Shown here piece after piece: positions 44,857 through 54,424 of a DNA stretch of 64,000 nucleotides. A program made the translations under genes and the position numbers. Origin of the DNA: Cytophagales bacterium (GTDB lineage Bacteria; Bacteroidota; Bacteroidia; Cytophagales; Spirosomataceae); the NCBI GenBank assembly GCA_013298215.1, contig JAAFKE010000001.1, forward strand, positions 134,692 to 198,691. Direction: 5' to 3'. The notes under the pieces are model-generated. The model was not told where the DNA came from. It ran no database searches and saw nothing but the letters and a program-made list of their open reading frames with translations. The first letter of the stretch is position 1, and each line of letters starts with the position of its first letter.

Positions 44857-46743
44857 ATGAACAACAAAGAGGTAGTTTATAACGAAGACAGTATCAAGTC
44901 GTTAGACTGGAAAGAACACATCAGGTTACGGCCAGGAATGTACATTGGCAAACTTGGCGACGGAGCCGCCGCCGACGACGGCATTTACGTGCTGGTAAAA
45001 GAAGTGATTGACAACTGTATCGACGAGCACACGATGGGACACGGCAAAACCATCGAAATAAAAGTGATGGATCACCGCGTGGAGGTACGCGATTTTGGGC
45101 GGGGTATTCCGCTCGGTAAGGTCATCGACGTGGTCTCTAAGATAAACACGGGAGGTAAGTACGACTCGGGGGCGTTTCAAAAATCGGTGGGACTCAACGG
45201 GGTGGGTACAAAGGCCGTCAATGCGCTGTCGTCGTATTTTAAAGTGCAATCTTTCCGCGACGGCAAGTCGGTGTGGGCGGAGTTCGAGGGCGGAGTCCTC
45301 AAAAAACAGTTCGATGAAACAACCTCCGACAAAAACGGCACGTTCGTGGTCTTTGAGCCCGACAACACGATCTTTAAGAACTACCATTTTATTCCACAGT
45401 ATTTAGATAATTTACTTTGGAACTACTGCTACCTCAACGCAGGGTTGGTCATTAACTTCAACAAACAAAAGTACGTTTCTCAAAACGGCCTTTTAGATCT
45501 ATTGAAAAGCAAAACCGATGCCGACACGCTCCGCTACCCGATCATCCACCTGAAAGGCAACGACATCGAAATTTCGCTTACCCACGGCAACCAATACGGC
45601 GAGGAGTACTACTCGTTCGTAAACGGCCAATATACCACCCAAGGAGGCACCCACTTGTTGGCATTTAGGGAGGCTATTGTCAAGGCCGTTCGGGAGTTTT
45701 TTAAGAAAGACTACGAAGCCTCCGACGTGCGCGCATCGATGGTGGGCGCAATAAGTGTGCGGGTTCAAGAGCCCGTTTTTGAGTCTCAGACCAAAACAAA
45801 ACTGGGGTCTAACAACATCTCGCCCGATTCGAGCAGTACTACCATTCGGACCTTTGTAAACGATTTTTTGAAGGAACACTTAGACAATTACCTCCACAAA
45901 AACCCCGAAACGGCCCAAGCCCTCAAACGCCGCATCGAGCAGTCGGAGCGCGAGCGCAAAGAACTGGCTGGCATCAAAAAACTGGCCAACGAGCGCGCCA
46001 AAAAAGCCAACCTACACAACAAAAAACTCCGCGATTGCCGCGCCCACCTGACAGACCTAAAAAACGAAAAGCGTTTCGACACCACCCTGTTTATTACCGA
46101 GGGCGACTCGGCCAGCGGCTCGATCACCAAGTCGCGGCTGGTTGATACCCAGGCCGTATTTAGTCTGCGCGGCAAACCACTCAACTGCTTTGGGCTGAAC
46201 AAAAAAATTGTTTACGAAAACGAAGAGTTCAACCTGCTCCAGCACGCATTAGACATTGAAGACGGCCTTGAGAGTTTGCGCTACAACAAAATAGTGGTGG
46301 CCACCGATGCCGACGTGGACGGAATGCACATCAGACTGCTGCTGATGACGTTTTTCTTGCAGTTTTTCCCCGATTTGGTTCGCAATGGGCACTTGTATAT
46401 CTTAGAAACTCCGCTTTTTAGGGTTCGCAATCCGCGCAACCAAAAGGACGAAACCTACTACTGTTATTCTGACAAAGAAAAAACGAAGGCCATAAACAAA
46501 CTGACCAAGGGCGGTAAAAAGGTAGAAATAACCCGTTTCAAAGGGCTGGGAGAAATATCGCCCGACGAATTTGGGAAGTTTATCGGCGAGGATATTCGGT
46601 TAGAACCCGTTATTTTGCAAAAAGACACGGGCATCGTAAAACTGCTGACCTATTACATGGGCAAAAACACGCCCGACCGCCAACGGTTTATCATTGATAA
46701 CCTGCGGATTGAAGAAAATATTGAAGAAGTTGAATTGGCATAA
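44857..46743 (+). CDS. parE: DNA topoisomerase IV subunit B
   Basis: 628 residues from ATG 44857 ([18 protein letters not shown]), a better start than the in-frame ATG at 44818. The GHKL ATPase is intact: [36 protein letters not shown]. The TOPRIM domain has [10 protein letters not shown] (EGDSASGS is the ParE-type variant, where GyrB has EGDSAGGS) and the metal-binding [17 protein letters not shown]. ParE with ParC decatenates chromosomes. parC is not in the window. It is followed nine bases later by pheA. The GyrB alternative is judged less likely because of the length and the TOPRIM signature. Confidence 0.9.
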   Translation: MNNKEVVYNEDSIKSLDWKEHIRLRPGMYIGKLGDGAAADDGIYVLVKEVIDNCIDEHTMGHGKTIEIKVMDHRVEVRDFGRGIPLGKVIDVVSKINTGGKYDSGAFQKSVGLNGVGTKAVNALSSYFKVQSFRDGKSVWAEFEGGVLKKQFDETTSDKNGTFVVFEPDNTIFKNYHFIPQYLDNLLWNYCYLNAGLVINFNKQKYVSQNGLLDLLKSKTDADTLRYPIIHLKGNDIEISLTHGNQYGEEYYSFVNGQYTTQGGTHLLAFREAIVKAVREFFKKDYEASDVRASMVGAISVRVQEPVFESQTKTKLGSNNISPDSSSTTIRTFVNDFLKEHLDNYLHKNPETAQALKRRIEQSERERKELAGIKKLANERAKKANLHNKKLRDCRAHLTDLKNEKRFDTTLFITEGDSASGSITKSRLVDTQAVFSLRGKPLNCFGLNKKIVYENEEFNLLQHALDIEDGLESLRYNKIVVATDADVDGMHIRLLLMTFFLQFFPDLVRNGHLYILETPLFRVRNPRNQKDETYYCYSDKEKTKAINKLTKGGKKVEITRFKGLGEISPDEFGKFIGEDIRLEPVILQKDTGIVKLLTYYMGKNTPDRQRFIIDNLRIEENIEEVELA

Positions 46744-46752
46744 TACAGTAAA

Positions 46753-47835
46753 ATGACACTCCAAGACCTAAGAAACTCAATTGACTGCATCGACGATCAG
46801 TTGCTGGCCCTGCTCAACGAGCGAATGGCGTTTGTGCAACAAGTGGGCGACCTCAAACGAAGCACCAAAGCGCTGATCTACCGCCCCGAACGCGAAAAAT
46901 ACATCGTTGATCGGCTTACCCAGGCCAACCAGCAAAAAAAAGAAATCCTGAATCAGTCGGCGATTGAGGCCATATTTTTGGAGATTTTTGCCGTAGCTCG
47001 CAACATCGAACTGCCCGAACGCATTGCATTTTTGGGGCCAGAGGGCAGTTTTACGCACCAAGCCGCCGAGAGCCGATTTGGGGCCATGAGCGAATATTTG
47101 GTACTGCCCACCATCCGCTCCATCTTTGAGAGTGTAGAAACTGGGCGCGCCAAATTTGGCGTTGTGCCGATCGAAAACAACCAAGAAGGCATGGTTTCCG
47201 AAACCATCGATCTGCTCTGCGACACCAACCTGGTGATTGCCGCCGAGGTGCTCATGCCGATTCATTTTGCCTTTGCCACTACCTGCGAGCGGCTGCAAGA
47301 CATTACCCAGATATACTCAAAAGACATTGCATTTAGGCAGTGTGGTAAGTTTTTGCGCGATACCTTCGACCCCGAGAAAACGGTTCAAGTACCCGTAGAA
47401 TCGACCTCGAAAGCCGCAAAACTGGCCGCTCAAAACCCCAACACGGCGGCAATATGCTCGCCAATTGCGGCAAAATTGTTTGGTGTGCCCGTGCTTTTTG
47501 AAAACTTGGAAGACAGCGCCCAGAACCGCACCCGGTTTTTGATTATTGCCAAAGATTTTGAAAACCAACCCAGCGGCGCCGACAAAACGACAATTGCCGC
47601 CATTTTGCCCAACACCGATCGGGCGGGCGTGCTGGCCGATTTTTTGAAGGATTTTAAAGATCGGAACATCAACATTATAAAAATCGAAAGCCGACCCCTG
47701 CGACTGGGAGCCGACTTTAAATTTTGGTTTTTGCTCGAAGTAGAGGGCCACCGCCACGACCCGTTGCTCAAAAATATATTCGAGCTCCACGCCGACTCGC
47801 TGCGGTGGCTGGGCAGTTATTTGAAAGTAGTCTAA
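46753..47835 (+). CDS. pheA: Bifunctional chorismate mutase / prephenate dehydratase
   Basis: 360 residues in three parts. Residues 1-90 are an AroQ-type chorismate mutase (LRNSIDCIDDQLLALLNERM with Arg/Lys catalytic positions). Residues about 92-275 are prephenate dehydratase (AFLGPEGSFTHQAAE, PIENNQEGMVSETID, and RTRFLII). Residues 280-360 form an ACT domain (DRAGVLADFLKDFKDRNINI, then IKIESRPL), the site of phenylalanine feedback. The enzyme makes phenylpyruvate from chorismate. The gap to parE is 9 bases, so they may share a transcript, but the functions are unrelated. Convergent with ribF, which ends 5 bases away. Confidence 0.92.
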   Translation: MTLQDLRNSIDCIDDQLLALLNERMAFVQQVGDLKRSTKALIYRPEREKYIVDRLTQANQQKKEILNQSAIEAIFLEIFAVARNIELPERIAFLGPEGSFTHQAAESRFGAMSEYLVLPTIRSIFESVETGRAKFGVVPIENNQEGMVSETIDLLCDTNLVIAAEVLMPIHFAFATTCERLQDITQIYSKDIAFRQCGKFLRDTFDPEKTVQVPVESTSKAAKLAAQNPNTAAICSPIAAKLFGVPVLFENLEDSAQNRTRFLIIAKDFENQPSGADKTTIAAILPNTDRAGVLADFLKDFKDRNINIIKIESRPLRLGADFKFWFLLEVEGHRHDPLLKNIFELHADSLRWLGSYLKVV

Positions 47836-47840
47836 GCAAA

Positions 47841-48764
47841 TTACAAAAGGCCCTTGGCTGTTTGCTGGTCGAGAGCCAGCTGCGCCTTTAAGGAGTCTAA
47901 GCCACTAAACTTTTGCTCGCTGCGGATGTACGAAACAAACTCAACCGTGAGGTGTTCGCCGTAAATATCGCGCTCAAAATCAAAAATATTTGCTTCAATT
48001 GTGCGCAGTGTGCCATCTACGGTGGGGCGCGTGCCAATGTTGAGCATACCACCGAAAACCTCGTGGCGGTGCACCACCCTAACCGCGTACACGCCGTTGG
48101 CTGGCACGAGCTTATAAGATTCTTCGGGCAGAATATTGGCCGTTGGGTATCCGATGGTGCGGCCCAATTGTTTGCCTTTTACGACTGTCCCCGACAAACT
48201 ATACGCCCTGCCGAGCAGCGAAGTGGCAGTTTGAAGGTTGCCCTCGAGCAGTGCTAACCTAATTTTCGATGAACTTACGCCCATGGCATCCACGTCTTGG
48301 CGGGGTATTTCTTCGATACCAAACCCGTAGCGGAGGCTGTTGGCTTGCAGGTACTCAAATCCGCCTTCGCGGTCTCGGCCAAAGCGGTGGTCGTAGCCGA
48401 TCACCAATTTTTTGGTGCCAATGGCATCAATCAAAATTTGCTGAATAAAATCTTCGGACGATAACTCCGAAAACTGGCGCGTGAACGGAATAATGAGTAG
48501 ATGTTGCACGCCATTTTTGGCCAACAGTTCAATTTTTTCGTCAATCGTCGATAGCAGTTTCAAATTAGAACTATCGCTCGAAACCACCGTGCGCGGATGC
48601 GGCCAAAAAGTAATAACCACACTCTCGCCAGCGTTGGCCGTGGTTATTTCGCGCAGCCTGGCCAGTATTTTCTGGTGTCCCAAATGCACGCCGTCAAAAG
48701 TCCCGCTCGTAACGATGGCGTTTGCAATGGGTTCAAAATCGGTTATTCCGTGGTAAACTTTCAT
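47841..48764 (-). CDS. ribF: Bifunctional riboflavin kinase / FAD synthetase
   Basis: 307 residues. It makes FMN and then FAD from riboflavin and ATP. The N-terminal adenylyltransferase domain has SGTFDGVHLGHQKIL (the HxGH motif) near residue 18 and GYDHRFGRDREG. The C-terminal kinase domain has the GKQLGRTIGYPTANI motif and the ATP/flavin site NIGTRPTVDGTLRTIEANIF. Last gene of the well-conserved Bacteroidota series ftsX-DUF3098-uppP-truB-ribF; it starts one base after the end of truB. Confidence 0.95.
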   Translation of the reverse strand: MKVYHGITDFEPIANAIVTSGTFDGVHLGHQKILARLREITTANAGESVVITFWPHPRTVVSSDSSNLKLLSTIDEKIELLAKNGVQHLLIIPFTRQFSELSSEDFIQQILIDAIGTKKLVIGYDHRFGRDREGGFEYLQANSLRYGFGIEEIPRQDVDAMGVSSSKIRLALLEGNLQTATSLLGRAYSLSGTVVKGKQLGRTIGYPTANILPEESYKLVPANGVYAVRVVHRHEVFGGMLNIGTRPTVDGTLRTIEANIFDFERDIYGEHLTVEFVSYIRSEQKFSGLDSLKAQLALDQQTAKGLL

Positions 48765-48765
48765 C

Positions 48766-49470
48766 TCAATCTAAGCCTTTCTGGGTTCTTTTGTGGGCCA
48801 CAAAATCGGTTATTTCCCAGGCATCTTCCAGTTTATAGTCGCCAATTCGGGTGCGGCAAAGACTGGCCATGTACGCGCCCGATTGCAGCAGTTCGCCAAA
48901 ATCCCGAACCATACTCCTAATGTAAGTCCCTTTGGAACAAACAATTCTGAAGCCGATTTCGGGAAACTGCTCGGTATCAATTTCAAATTCGTACACCTGC
49001 ACGGTGCGTGGTTTCACCTCCACGTCTTTGCCCTGCCGCGCCAGGTCGTAGGCCCGTTTGCCGTTTATTTTTACTGCCGAATAAATCGGCGGGAGCTGCA
49101 CAACATGGCCAGTTAGTTTATCAACGGCCTCATTCATAAGCGCTTGGGTGATGTGTTGGGTGGGGTACTCGCCGTCGAAGTCCGATTCTAAATCGACCGA
49201 AGGGGTTGTTTTACCCAAAACGAGCGTACCCGTGTATTCTTTTTGTTGGGCCTGAATACCGTCGATCTGCTTGGTCATTTTGCCCGTGCAAACAATGAGC
49301 AGGCCCGTGGCCAGTGGGTCGAGCGTGCCAGCGTGGCCAATTTTTTTGATCTTCGCCCCGTGTTTTAGTTTATTAACAGCATCGAACGATGTCCAAGTTA
49401 GCGGCTTATTGAGCAAAATCACCTCCGCTTCGTCGGGTTCTGGTGCACTTGTTTGGGTGGGCGGGTTCAT
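48766..49470 (-). CDS. truB: tRNA pseudouridine(55) synthase
   Basis: 234 residues. TruB makes pseudouridine 55 in the T loop of tRNA. The catalytic Asp51 is in [14 protein letters not shown], with the usual [18 protein letters not shown] before it and [14 protein letters not shown] after. It lacks a C-terminal PUA domain of the E. coli enzyme (314 aa), as in many Bacteroidota copies. The gene is packed between uppP (6 bases upstream) and ribF. Confidence 0.95.
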   Translation of the reverse strand: MNPPTQTSAPEPDEAEVILLNKPLTWTSFDAVNKLKHGAKIKKIGHAGTLDPLATGLLIVCTGKMTKQIDGIQAQQKEYTGTLVLGKTTPSVDLESDFDGEYPTQHITQALMNEAVDKLTGHVVQLPPIYSAVKINGKRAYDLARQGKDVEVKPRTVQVYEFEIDTEQFPEIGFRIVCSKGTYIRSMVRDFGELLQSGAYMASLCRTRIGDYKLEDAWEITDFVAHKRTQKGLD

Positions 49471-49476
49471 AGATGG

Positions 49477-50268
49477 TTAGACAATTTCTAATTTTACGCC
49501 AGCGGCCAGTAGGCCCAAGATTAGCAAACCAGCCACGATGCGGTAATAACCAAAAACCCTAAAACCGTATTTGGTCAAAAAATTAATAAAGAATTTGATG
49601 GCGATGATTGCCACCACGAAAGCCACCGCATTGCCAACGAGCAGCAAATTGAGTTGGGCCGAGTCGAACGACAATGTGCCAGCTTTGTAGCCTTTGAGCA
49701 GTTTGTAGGCCGAGGCCGCAAACATGGTGGGCACTGCCAAAAAAAAGGAGAATTCTGCCGCGTCTTTTCGGGTGAGCCCCTGCGACATTCCGCCGATGAT
49801 CGAGGCCGCCGACCGCGACACGCCAGGAACCATGGCAAGGCACTGAAAAAGCCCAATTTTTACGGCCCCAAAATAGTCTAAGTTGGCTTTTACGGGGCGT
49901 TTTTCAAAGTAGCTGTCCACAAATAGCAAGATAATGCCCCCCAAAACGAGCATAACCGCCACCGTGGCCACGCTTTCTAAGAGGCTGTCGATGAAATCGT
50001 TGAGCAAAAAACCGATGATAGCCGCTGGCACAAACGCCGCCAGGAGTTTCAGGTAGAAGTCGAAAGACTGCAAAAAACGCCGCCAGTACAACACCAAAAC
50101 GGCCAAAATGGCCCCAAATTGAATGTTTACTTCAAAAATTTTGGTAAAGTCTTGGTTGCTTATGCCCATCAGCGACGCGCCGATAATCATGTGGCCAGTA
50201 GACGAAATGGGTAGGTATTCGGTGATTCCCTCGATGATGGCGAGGATTATGGCCTGTAAGATTGTCAT
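49477..50268 (-). CDS. uppP: Undecaprenyl-diphosphate phosphatase
   Basis: 263 residues, an integral membrane enzyme (about eight helices) that dephosphorylates undecaprenyl diphosphate to recycle the cell-wall carrier lipid; also links to bacitracin resistance. Signatures: [20 protein letters not shown] (catalytic Glu and Ser region) and [18 protein letters not shown] (the second motif, with the active-site Arg). The gene overlaps nothing but sits 2 bases after DUF3098 and 6 bases before truB. Confidence 0.95.
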   Translation of the reverse strand: MTILQAIILAIIEGITEYLPISSTGHMIIGASLMGISNQDFTKIFEVNIQFGAILAVLVLYWRRFLQSFDFYLKLLAAFVPAAIIGFLLNDFIDSLLESVATVAVMLVLGGIILLFVDSYFEKRPVKANLDYFGAVKIGLFQCLAMVPGVSRSAASIIGGMSQGLTRKDAAEFSFFLAVPTMFAASAYKLLKGYKAGTLSFDSAQLNLLLVGNAVAFVVAIIAIKFFINFLTKYGFRVFGYYRIVAGLLILGLLAAGVKLEIV

Positions 50269-50270
50269 AC

Positions 50271-50486
50271 TTATTTTTTAAGGATGGCAAAAAACTCAAC
50301 CACAAAGCCACTCATGACCAAAATTGGGCCAAGGGTGAGACCCAGAAAACCAAACCCGAAGGCTTCTTTGTCTAAGGTCATCGTGAAGAAGCCCGTTAGA
50401 ATGAGGCCAATTCCGACCAGCATAAGGGTATAATTTTGTTTTCCGAAAGGAAGTGCGGCTTTGTTTTTTTGATCGAGGTTAGACAT
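50271..50486 (-). CDS. DUF3098 family small membrane protein
   Basis: 71 residues with two membrane segments ([18 protein letters not shown] and [20 protein letters not shown]). DUF3098 is a Bacteroidota family with no known function, almost always between ftsX and uppP, suggesting an accessory role in division or envelope synthesis. The start is ATG 50486, and the gap to ftsX is 104 bases. Confidence 0.9.
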   Translation of the reverse strand: MSNLDQKNKAALPFGKQNYTLMLVGIGLILTGFFTMTLDKEAFGFGFLGLTLGPILVMSGFVVEFFAILKK

Positions 50487-50590
50487 TTGTTGGGGGGATT
50501 AATGATTGAATGTTTGGATGAGTGAGTGAATCGTTGAATTGCGGGTGGGATATGCTGCTGGCCGATAGTCCATTTGAGAAGTGGGCACTA

Positions 50591-51454
50591 CTAATACAGA
50601 TCGTCTAAGGTGAGGCGTAGGTAGCGATAGAGCGACTGGTAGGTACTTATGACCCCGATCAGCACGCCCAACACAACCACCGCCATTAGCAACACGACAA
50701 GCTTGAGGTTGTCTTGAAGGAGGTATAATCCTTCGATCTGGTTGATGGCCAACTGCAATGCCCCCACAATTAAACCGCTGGCTATGAGGCCACTAATGAG
50801 TCCTTGTACGGCACCATTCACCAAAAATGGGCGTTGAATAAAGCCATTGGTTGCCCCCACCAGCTGCATACTCCTAATCAGAAAGCGTTGCGAGTACAAC
50901 GCCAGCCTGATTGTGTTGTTCATCAACAAAATAATGATGCAAAGCAGAACCGCCGCAAAACCTGCCAAGATAATGTATACTTTTGTAAGATTTTTATTGA
51001 TCTGATCGGCTAAGTTTTCTTGGTAAACTACTTCAAAAACGCCATTTATTTTCCCCAAATCCGCTTTAATATTTTTGAGTTTAGCCTCCTCAAAATAATC
51101 TTCCACTATCTTCACGCGGTAGGCATCTCGGAGGGGGTTTTCGCCCAGAAAGTCTTTAAAATCTTCTTTGGTGTCGGCTATGAACTCGTCGGCGGCTTGC
51201 TCTTTGGATACGAACGTAACCAGGTTGTCGAGCACGTATTTTTTAGCTTTGATTTGCACGGCCACCGAATCGGCCTGGGTTTTGGTCAGGCTTTTTTCCA
51301 GGAACACGCGCACCTCGAGGTTTTGTTTAACCAGCGAGATCAATTTTTTAGACTGCACAACCATCAAACCGCAGAAGCCGATCAAAAACAGCGCAGCGGT
51401 GAGGCTCACCACAATCATTGTTTTGGGCGAAGTGCCAATTTTCTTTTTTTTCAT
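50591..51454 (-). CDS. ftsX: Cell-division protein FtsX (permease-like)
   Basis: 287 residues with the FtsX topology: one membrane segment at about residues 13-33 (MIVVSLTAALFLIGFCGLMVV), an extracytoplasmic domain of about 120 residues, and three more membrane segments after residue 165. FtsX pairs with the ATPase FtsE to control peptidoglycan hydrolases at the septum. ftsE is not here and is usually unlinked in this phylum. The start is ATG 51454, after a Lys-rich cytoplasmic tail MKKKKIG. A terminator for the preceding gene lies just upstream. Confidence 0.9.
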   Translation of the reverse strand: MKKKKIGTSPKTMIVVSLTAALFLIGFCGLMVVQSKKLISLVKQNLEVRVFLEKSLTKTQADSVAVQIKAKKYVLDNLVTFVSKEQAADEFIADTKEDFKDFLGENPLRDAYRVKIVEDYFEEAKLKNIKADLGKINGVFEVVYQENLADQINKNLTKVYIILAGFAAVLLCIIILLMNNTIRLALYSQRFLIRSMQLVGATNGFIQRPFLVNGAVQGLISGLIASGLIVGALQLAINQIEGLYLLQDNLKLVVLLMAVVVLGVLIGVISTYQSLYRYLRLTLDDLY

Positions 51455-51471
51455 GCCAGAAGATTAAGAAT

Positions 51472-51515
51472 AAAAATCCCCTGCAAAAGTAATGATATTC
51501 TCATTCTTGCAAGGG
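51472..51515 (-). terminator. Terminator after the bifunctional nuclease gene
   Basis: On the minus strand CCCTTGCAA (51515-51507) pairs with TTGCAGGGG (51486-51478) with one mismatch, followed by ATTTTTATTC. It separates the nuclease gene from ftsX. Confidence 0.6.
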
Positions 51516-51547
51516 CTTTGGGAGTGATTTAACAAGTTTTAAGAAAC

Positions 51548-52147
51548 TTAGTTGCGGTGGCTAATCTGATCTCTGATTTTAGCGGCACGTTCATATTCTT
51601 CGTTTCTGAGGGCTTCGGCCAGTATTTTGTTGAGCTCATCGACGCTCATGTCCTTAATTTGTTCGCCGAAGGGTTTCACCTCCTTGCCTGGTTTGTTGAT
51701 AATTTCGGTTAGCTCCGACTCGTCGGCATCGGTGGCTGCGCCCGTTTCGACCCCCGCCTCTTGCAGCACTGCGTCGGTGGTAAATATAGGAACGCCGAAG
51801 CGGAGCGCAATGGCAATGGCATCGGACGGGCGCGCATCAACTACCGCATCGCGGATGCCATCTGAGCAAACTACCCGGGCGTAAAATATACCCTCGCGGA
51901 GGTCGGAGATCATAATTTCGCGCACACCGTAGTTGAAAGCCTTGGCAAAAGATTTGAAAAGGTCGTGGGTCATGGGCCGATTCGGGGTTATCTTTTCGAT
52001 CTCGATGGCGATGGCCTGGGCCTCAAACATCCCAATAATGATGGGCAATCGGCGGGTACCGAACTCCTCCCCCAGCACCAAGGCAAAGGAGCCGTTTTGG
52101 GTTTGACTGGGTTGTAATCCTAAAATTTCTAATTTTATCTTCTCCAC
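51548..52147 (-). CDS. Bifunctional nuclease family protein
   Basis: 199 residues of the BFN/DUF151 family. The core is LGEEFGTRRLPIIIGMFEAQ (residues about 25-44), then RPMTHDLFKSFAKAF, and the ARVVCSDGIRDAVVDARPSD motif with the Asp/Arg thought to be in the active site. After residue about 170 a UVR-type helix hairpin follows (EALRNEEYERAAKIRDQI), a protein-interaction motif from UvrB/UvrC. The family in plants shows DNase and RNase activity; in bacteria the role is not firmly established. It is followed by a terminator and is probably a single-gene unit. Confidence 0.85.
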   Translation of the reverse strand: MEKIKLEILGLQPSQTQNGSFALVLGEEFGTRRLPIIIGMFEAQAIAIEIEKITPNRPMTHDLFKSFAKAFNYGVREIMISDLREGIFYARVVCSDGIRDAVVDARPSDAIAIALRFGVPIFTTDAVLQEAGVETGAATDADESELTEIINKPGKEVKPFGEQIKDMSVDELNKILAEALRNEEYERAAKIRDQISHRN

Positions 52148-52245
52148 GTGACGGTATTTTCTTCAAAAAGTGTGCGAATTTAATGATAAGACAGCACCCA
52201 GCCAAAAATGGTTCTAAAATATACCATTGCTGCACCCATTTTAGC

Positions 52246-52298
52246 CACATTGCCTCCCAAACGCACCATTGAACTGGATACGTTTGGGAGGCAATGTG
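52246..52298 (-). terminator. Perfect 18-bp hairpin after etfA
   Basis: Bases 52246-52263 and 52281-52298 are exact reverse complements, with a 17-base loop. The hairpin starts 8 bases after the etfA stop. On the minus strand there is an A-run before it and no T-run after it; on the plus strand a T8 run follows. The T-tract thus suits the opposite direction, so its role as etfA terminator is likely but not certain. Confidence 0.5.
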
Positions 52299-52305
52299 CT
52301 TTTTT

Positions 52306-53268
52306 TTACAGTGCTTTTACTGCCGCAGTGAGCTTGGGCAAAATCTCAAAAACATCGCCCACAATGCCATAATCGGCCGCTTTGAAGAACGGTGCCTCGG
52401 GGTCTTTGTTGATAACAACGATTACTTTCGACGAGTTTACGCCCGCCAAGTGCTGGATGGCCCCCGAAATACCGCAGGCAATGTACAAATTTGGCGACAC
52501 CTTTACGCCCGTCTGCCCCACGTGTTCGTGGTGAGGCCGCCAGTCTAAGTCCGAAACGGGCTTTGAGCAGGCCGTAGCCGCACCCAGTGCATTGGCAAGG
52601 TCTTCGACGATCCCCCAGTTTTCGGGTCCTTTAAATCCACGTCCCGCCGACACAACCAGGTCGGCTTCGGGCAGCGAGATGGCACCCGAGGCTTTGGTTT
52701 GCCCAGTAATCTTAACGCTAAAATCGGCATCGTTGAGGGCTGGAGCAAAAGCCTCTACGGTAGCCAAAGCGGCAGTTTCTACGGGTACGATGGCGTTTTT
52801 CTTGATCGCAATTATTTTCACGTCGGCTTTGAGTTCGGTTACGGCAAAGGCTTTGCCCGTAAAAATGCTGCTCATCACCCTAAAACCGTTCGACAAATCG
52901 GGCAGGTCGGTCACGTTTGCGCCCAAAGCTGCTTTCATTTTACCCGACAGGCGCGCCATGACGCCGTCCGACAGCGTAGATTTTGCCGTAACGATAACCT
53001 TGGCGCCTTCGTGGGCGGCGGCGGCGGCAATTACGCTGGCGTATGCCATGCTGTTGGCTTCGTTTAGTGCGCCGTCGGCAGCGTGCAGCACTTTAGTTAC
53101 CCCAAAACGACCCGCCGCAGCCAGCGCGTCGGTATTTGCACTACCAATGGCGAGTGCGGTGGCGGTAGTGCCCATCATTTCGGCTACTTTTGCGCCGTAA
53201 TAAAGTGCCTCCTGGGATGATTTTCGGATTGCGCCGTCGGCTACTTCGGCAAATATGAGAACTGACAT
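52306..53268 (-). CDS. etfA: Electron transfer flavoprotein subunit alpha
   Basis: 320 residues. EtfA with EtfB carries electrons from acyl-CoA dehydrogenases to the quinone pool. The N-terminal half ([20 protein letters not shown]) is the ETF domain; the C-terminal half (residues about 190-320) is the FAD-binding domain with [20 protein letters not shown], then [20 protein letters not shown], and the [20 protein letters not shown] signature, with a [20 protein letters not shown] ending. It follows etfB 31 bases downstream. Confidence 0.96.
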   Translation of the reverse strand: MSVLIFAEVADGAIRKSSQEALYYGAKVAEMMGTTATALAIGSANTDALAAAGRFGVTKVLHAADGALNEANSMAYASVIAAAAAHEGAKVIVTAKSTLSDGVMARLSGKMKAALGANVTDLPDLSNGFRVMSSIFTGKAFAVTELKADVKIIAIKKNAIVPVETAALATVEAFAPALNDADFSVKITGQTKASGAISLPEADLVVSAGRGFKGPENWGIVEDLANALGAATACSKPVSDLDWRPHHEHVGQTGVKVSPNLYIACGISGAIQHLAGVNSSKVIVVINKDPEAPFFKAADYGIVGDVFEILPKLTAAVKAL

Positions 53269-53299
53269 TGTCTTTGTATTTTTTAGTTAAAAACTTAAT

Positions 53300-54037
53300 T
53301 TACAATACTTTAGCTTCTGTTTTCAAGAGCATAATGAGTGTTTCGGCCTCCTCGGCAGGAATCATCCGACAGCTCGACCGCGCGGCGGGTAGTTCGTAAC
53401 TGTCCACGCTCGTCAGCACGTCGTTGGCGGCGGGCTCTACCACGCGCAGAGGCTTGGTGCGGGCGGTCATAATGCCGCGCATATTCGGGATTTTCCAGTC
53501 GGCAATGGGTTCTTGGCAACCCAAAACCAGCGGCAAGGGTGCTTCCACGGTTTGCTTACCGCCTTCGATCTCTTTATACATTTTGGCCACGCCGTTCTCA
53601 ATGTCCAGCTTCATAACGGGCGTAATGCTCGGAATACCCAACATCTCGCCCACAATGCCGTGCACTTGCCCACCGTTGTAGTCAATCGACTCGCGCCCCA
53701 TTAATATTAGGTCGTAGTTGCCCTCTTTGGCCACTGCGGCAATTTGTTCGGCCACAAAATAGGCATCGGTCGGCACGGCGTTTACGCGCACAGCGTCGTC
53801 GGCACCGATGGCCAGACACTTCCGAATCATCGTTTCGGTGTCGGCCTCGCCCACGTTTATGACCGTAACGGTGCCCCCAAATTGTTCTTTCAGCTCAACC
53901 GCCCGCGACAGCGCGTAGTCGTCGTAAGGGCCCGCAATGTAGGTCACACCCGCCTTGTTGAACTTCGTGTTGTTGTCGGTAAAACTAATCTTGGTCGTCG
54001 TGTCGGGTACCGACGTAACGCAAACGAGAATTTTCAT
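53300..54037 (-). CDS. etfB: Electron transfer flavoprotein subunit beta
   Basis: 245 residues, the normal length. Residues 1-200 form the ETF beta domain (MKILVCVTSVPDTTTKISF, then the AMP-binding region SRAVELKEQFGGTVTVINVG), with the conserved GRESIDYNGGQVHGIVGEML. EtfB holds AMP and docks partners such as acyl-CoA dehydrogenases. The start is ATG 54037, 60 bases away from a divergent small TPR gene. The gap carries a palindrome that may be an operator. Confidence 0.96.
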   Translation of the reverse strand: MKILVCVTSVPDTTTKISFTDNNTKFNKAGVTYIAGPYDDYALSRAVELKEQFGGTVTVINVGEADTETMIRKCLAIGADDAVRVNAVPTDAYFVAEQIAAVAKEGNYDLILMGRESIDYNGGQVHGIVGEMLGIPSITPVMKLDIENGVAKMYKEIEGGKQTVEAPLPLVLGCQEPIADWKIPNMRGIMTARTKPLRVVEPAANDVLTSVDSYELPAARSSCRMIPAEEAETLIMLLKTEAKVL

Positions 54038-54062
54038 TGTTCGATATTTGGTTGTTGATCCT

Positions 54063-54083
54063 TAAATTTGCACGAAATTCGTG
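54063..54083 (+). promoter_or_regulatory. -7 element and 13-base palindrome between etfB and the small TPR gene
   Basis: TAAATTTG (54063-54070) is an exact match to the Bacteroidota -7 consensus on the plus strand and is placed 28 bases before the ATG at 54098. It is followed at once by the perfect palindrome CACGAAATTCGTG (54071-54083), which sits where transcription would begin and also in the leader of the divergent etfB. A repressor or activator site is possible, but only pattern supports it. Confidence 0.4.
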
Positions 54084-54097
54084 ATCTAAAAAATAGT

Positions 54098-54424
54098 ATG
54101 CAAGCAGAGCGTTTAAAAATTTTATTGGACTTCTACCAACAAGAACCCCAAGACCCCTTCAATTGTTATGCCCTGGCGATGGAATACCTCAAAACCGCGC
54201 CCCAGACGGCACTCGGCTACTTAGAAAAGCTCTTGGAAACCCACCCCGATTACCTGCCAACTTATTACCAAGCCGCGCAACTGTTGGAACAAACCAACAG
54301 CCAACGCGCAGAACTGGTGTACGAAAAGGGAGTGAAACTGGCCGAAGCGCAGAAAAACAGCAAAATTTTTCAGGAGCTACAACGCGCCTTGCGCGGTTTT
54401 CAGGACGAGCTGGCAGACGACTGA
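54098..54424 (+). CDS. Small TPR-like protein
   Basis: 108 residues from ATG 54098 (MQAERLKILLDFYQQEPQDP). A TTG farther upstream would put the start inside the promoter and palindrome. The protein consists of helical repeats with TPR spacing (PFNCYALAMEYLKTAPQTAL, ETHPDYLPTYYQAAQLLEQT), ending in an acidic tail. It is probably a soluble protein-protein adaptor. It ends directly beside the convergent curA-like gene, no bases between the two stops. Function unknown. Confidence 0.75.
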   Translation: MQAERLKILLDFYQQEPQDPFNCYALAMEYLKTAPQTALGYLEKLLETHPDYLPTYYQAAQLLEQTNSQRAELVYEKGVKLAEAQKNSKIFQELQRALRGFQDELADD

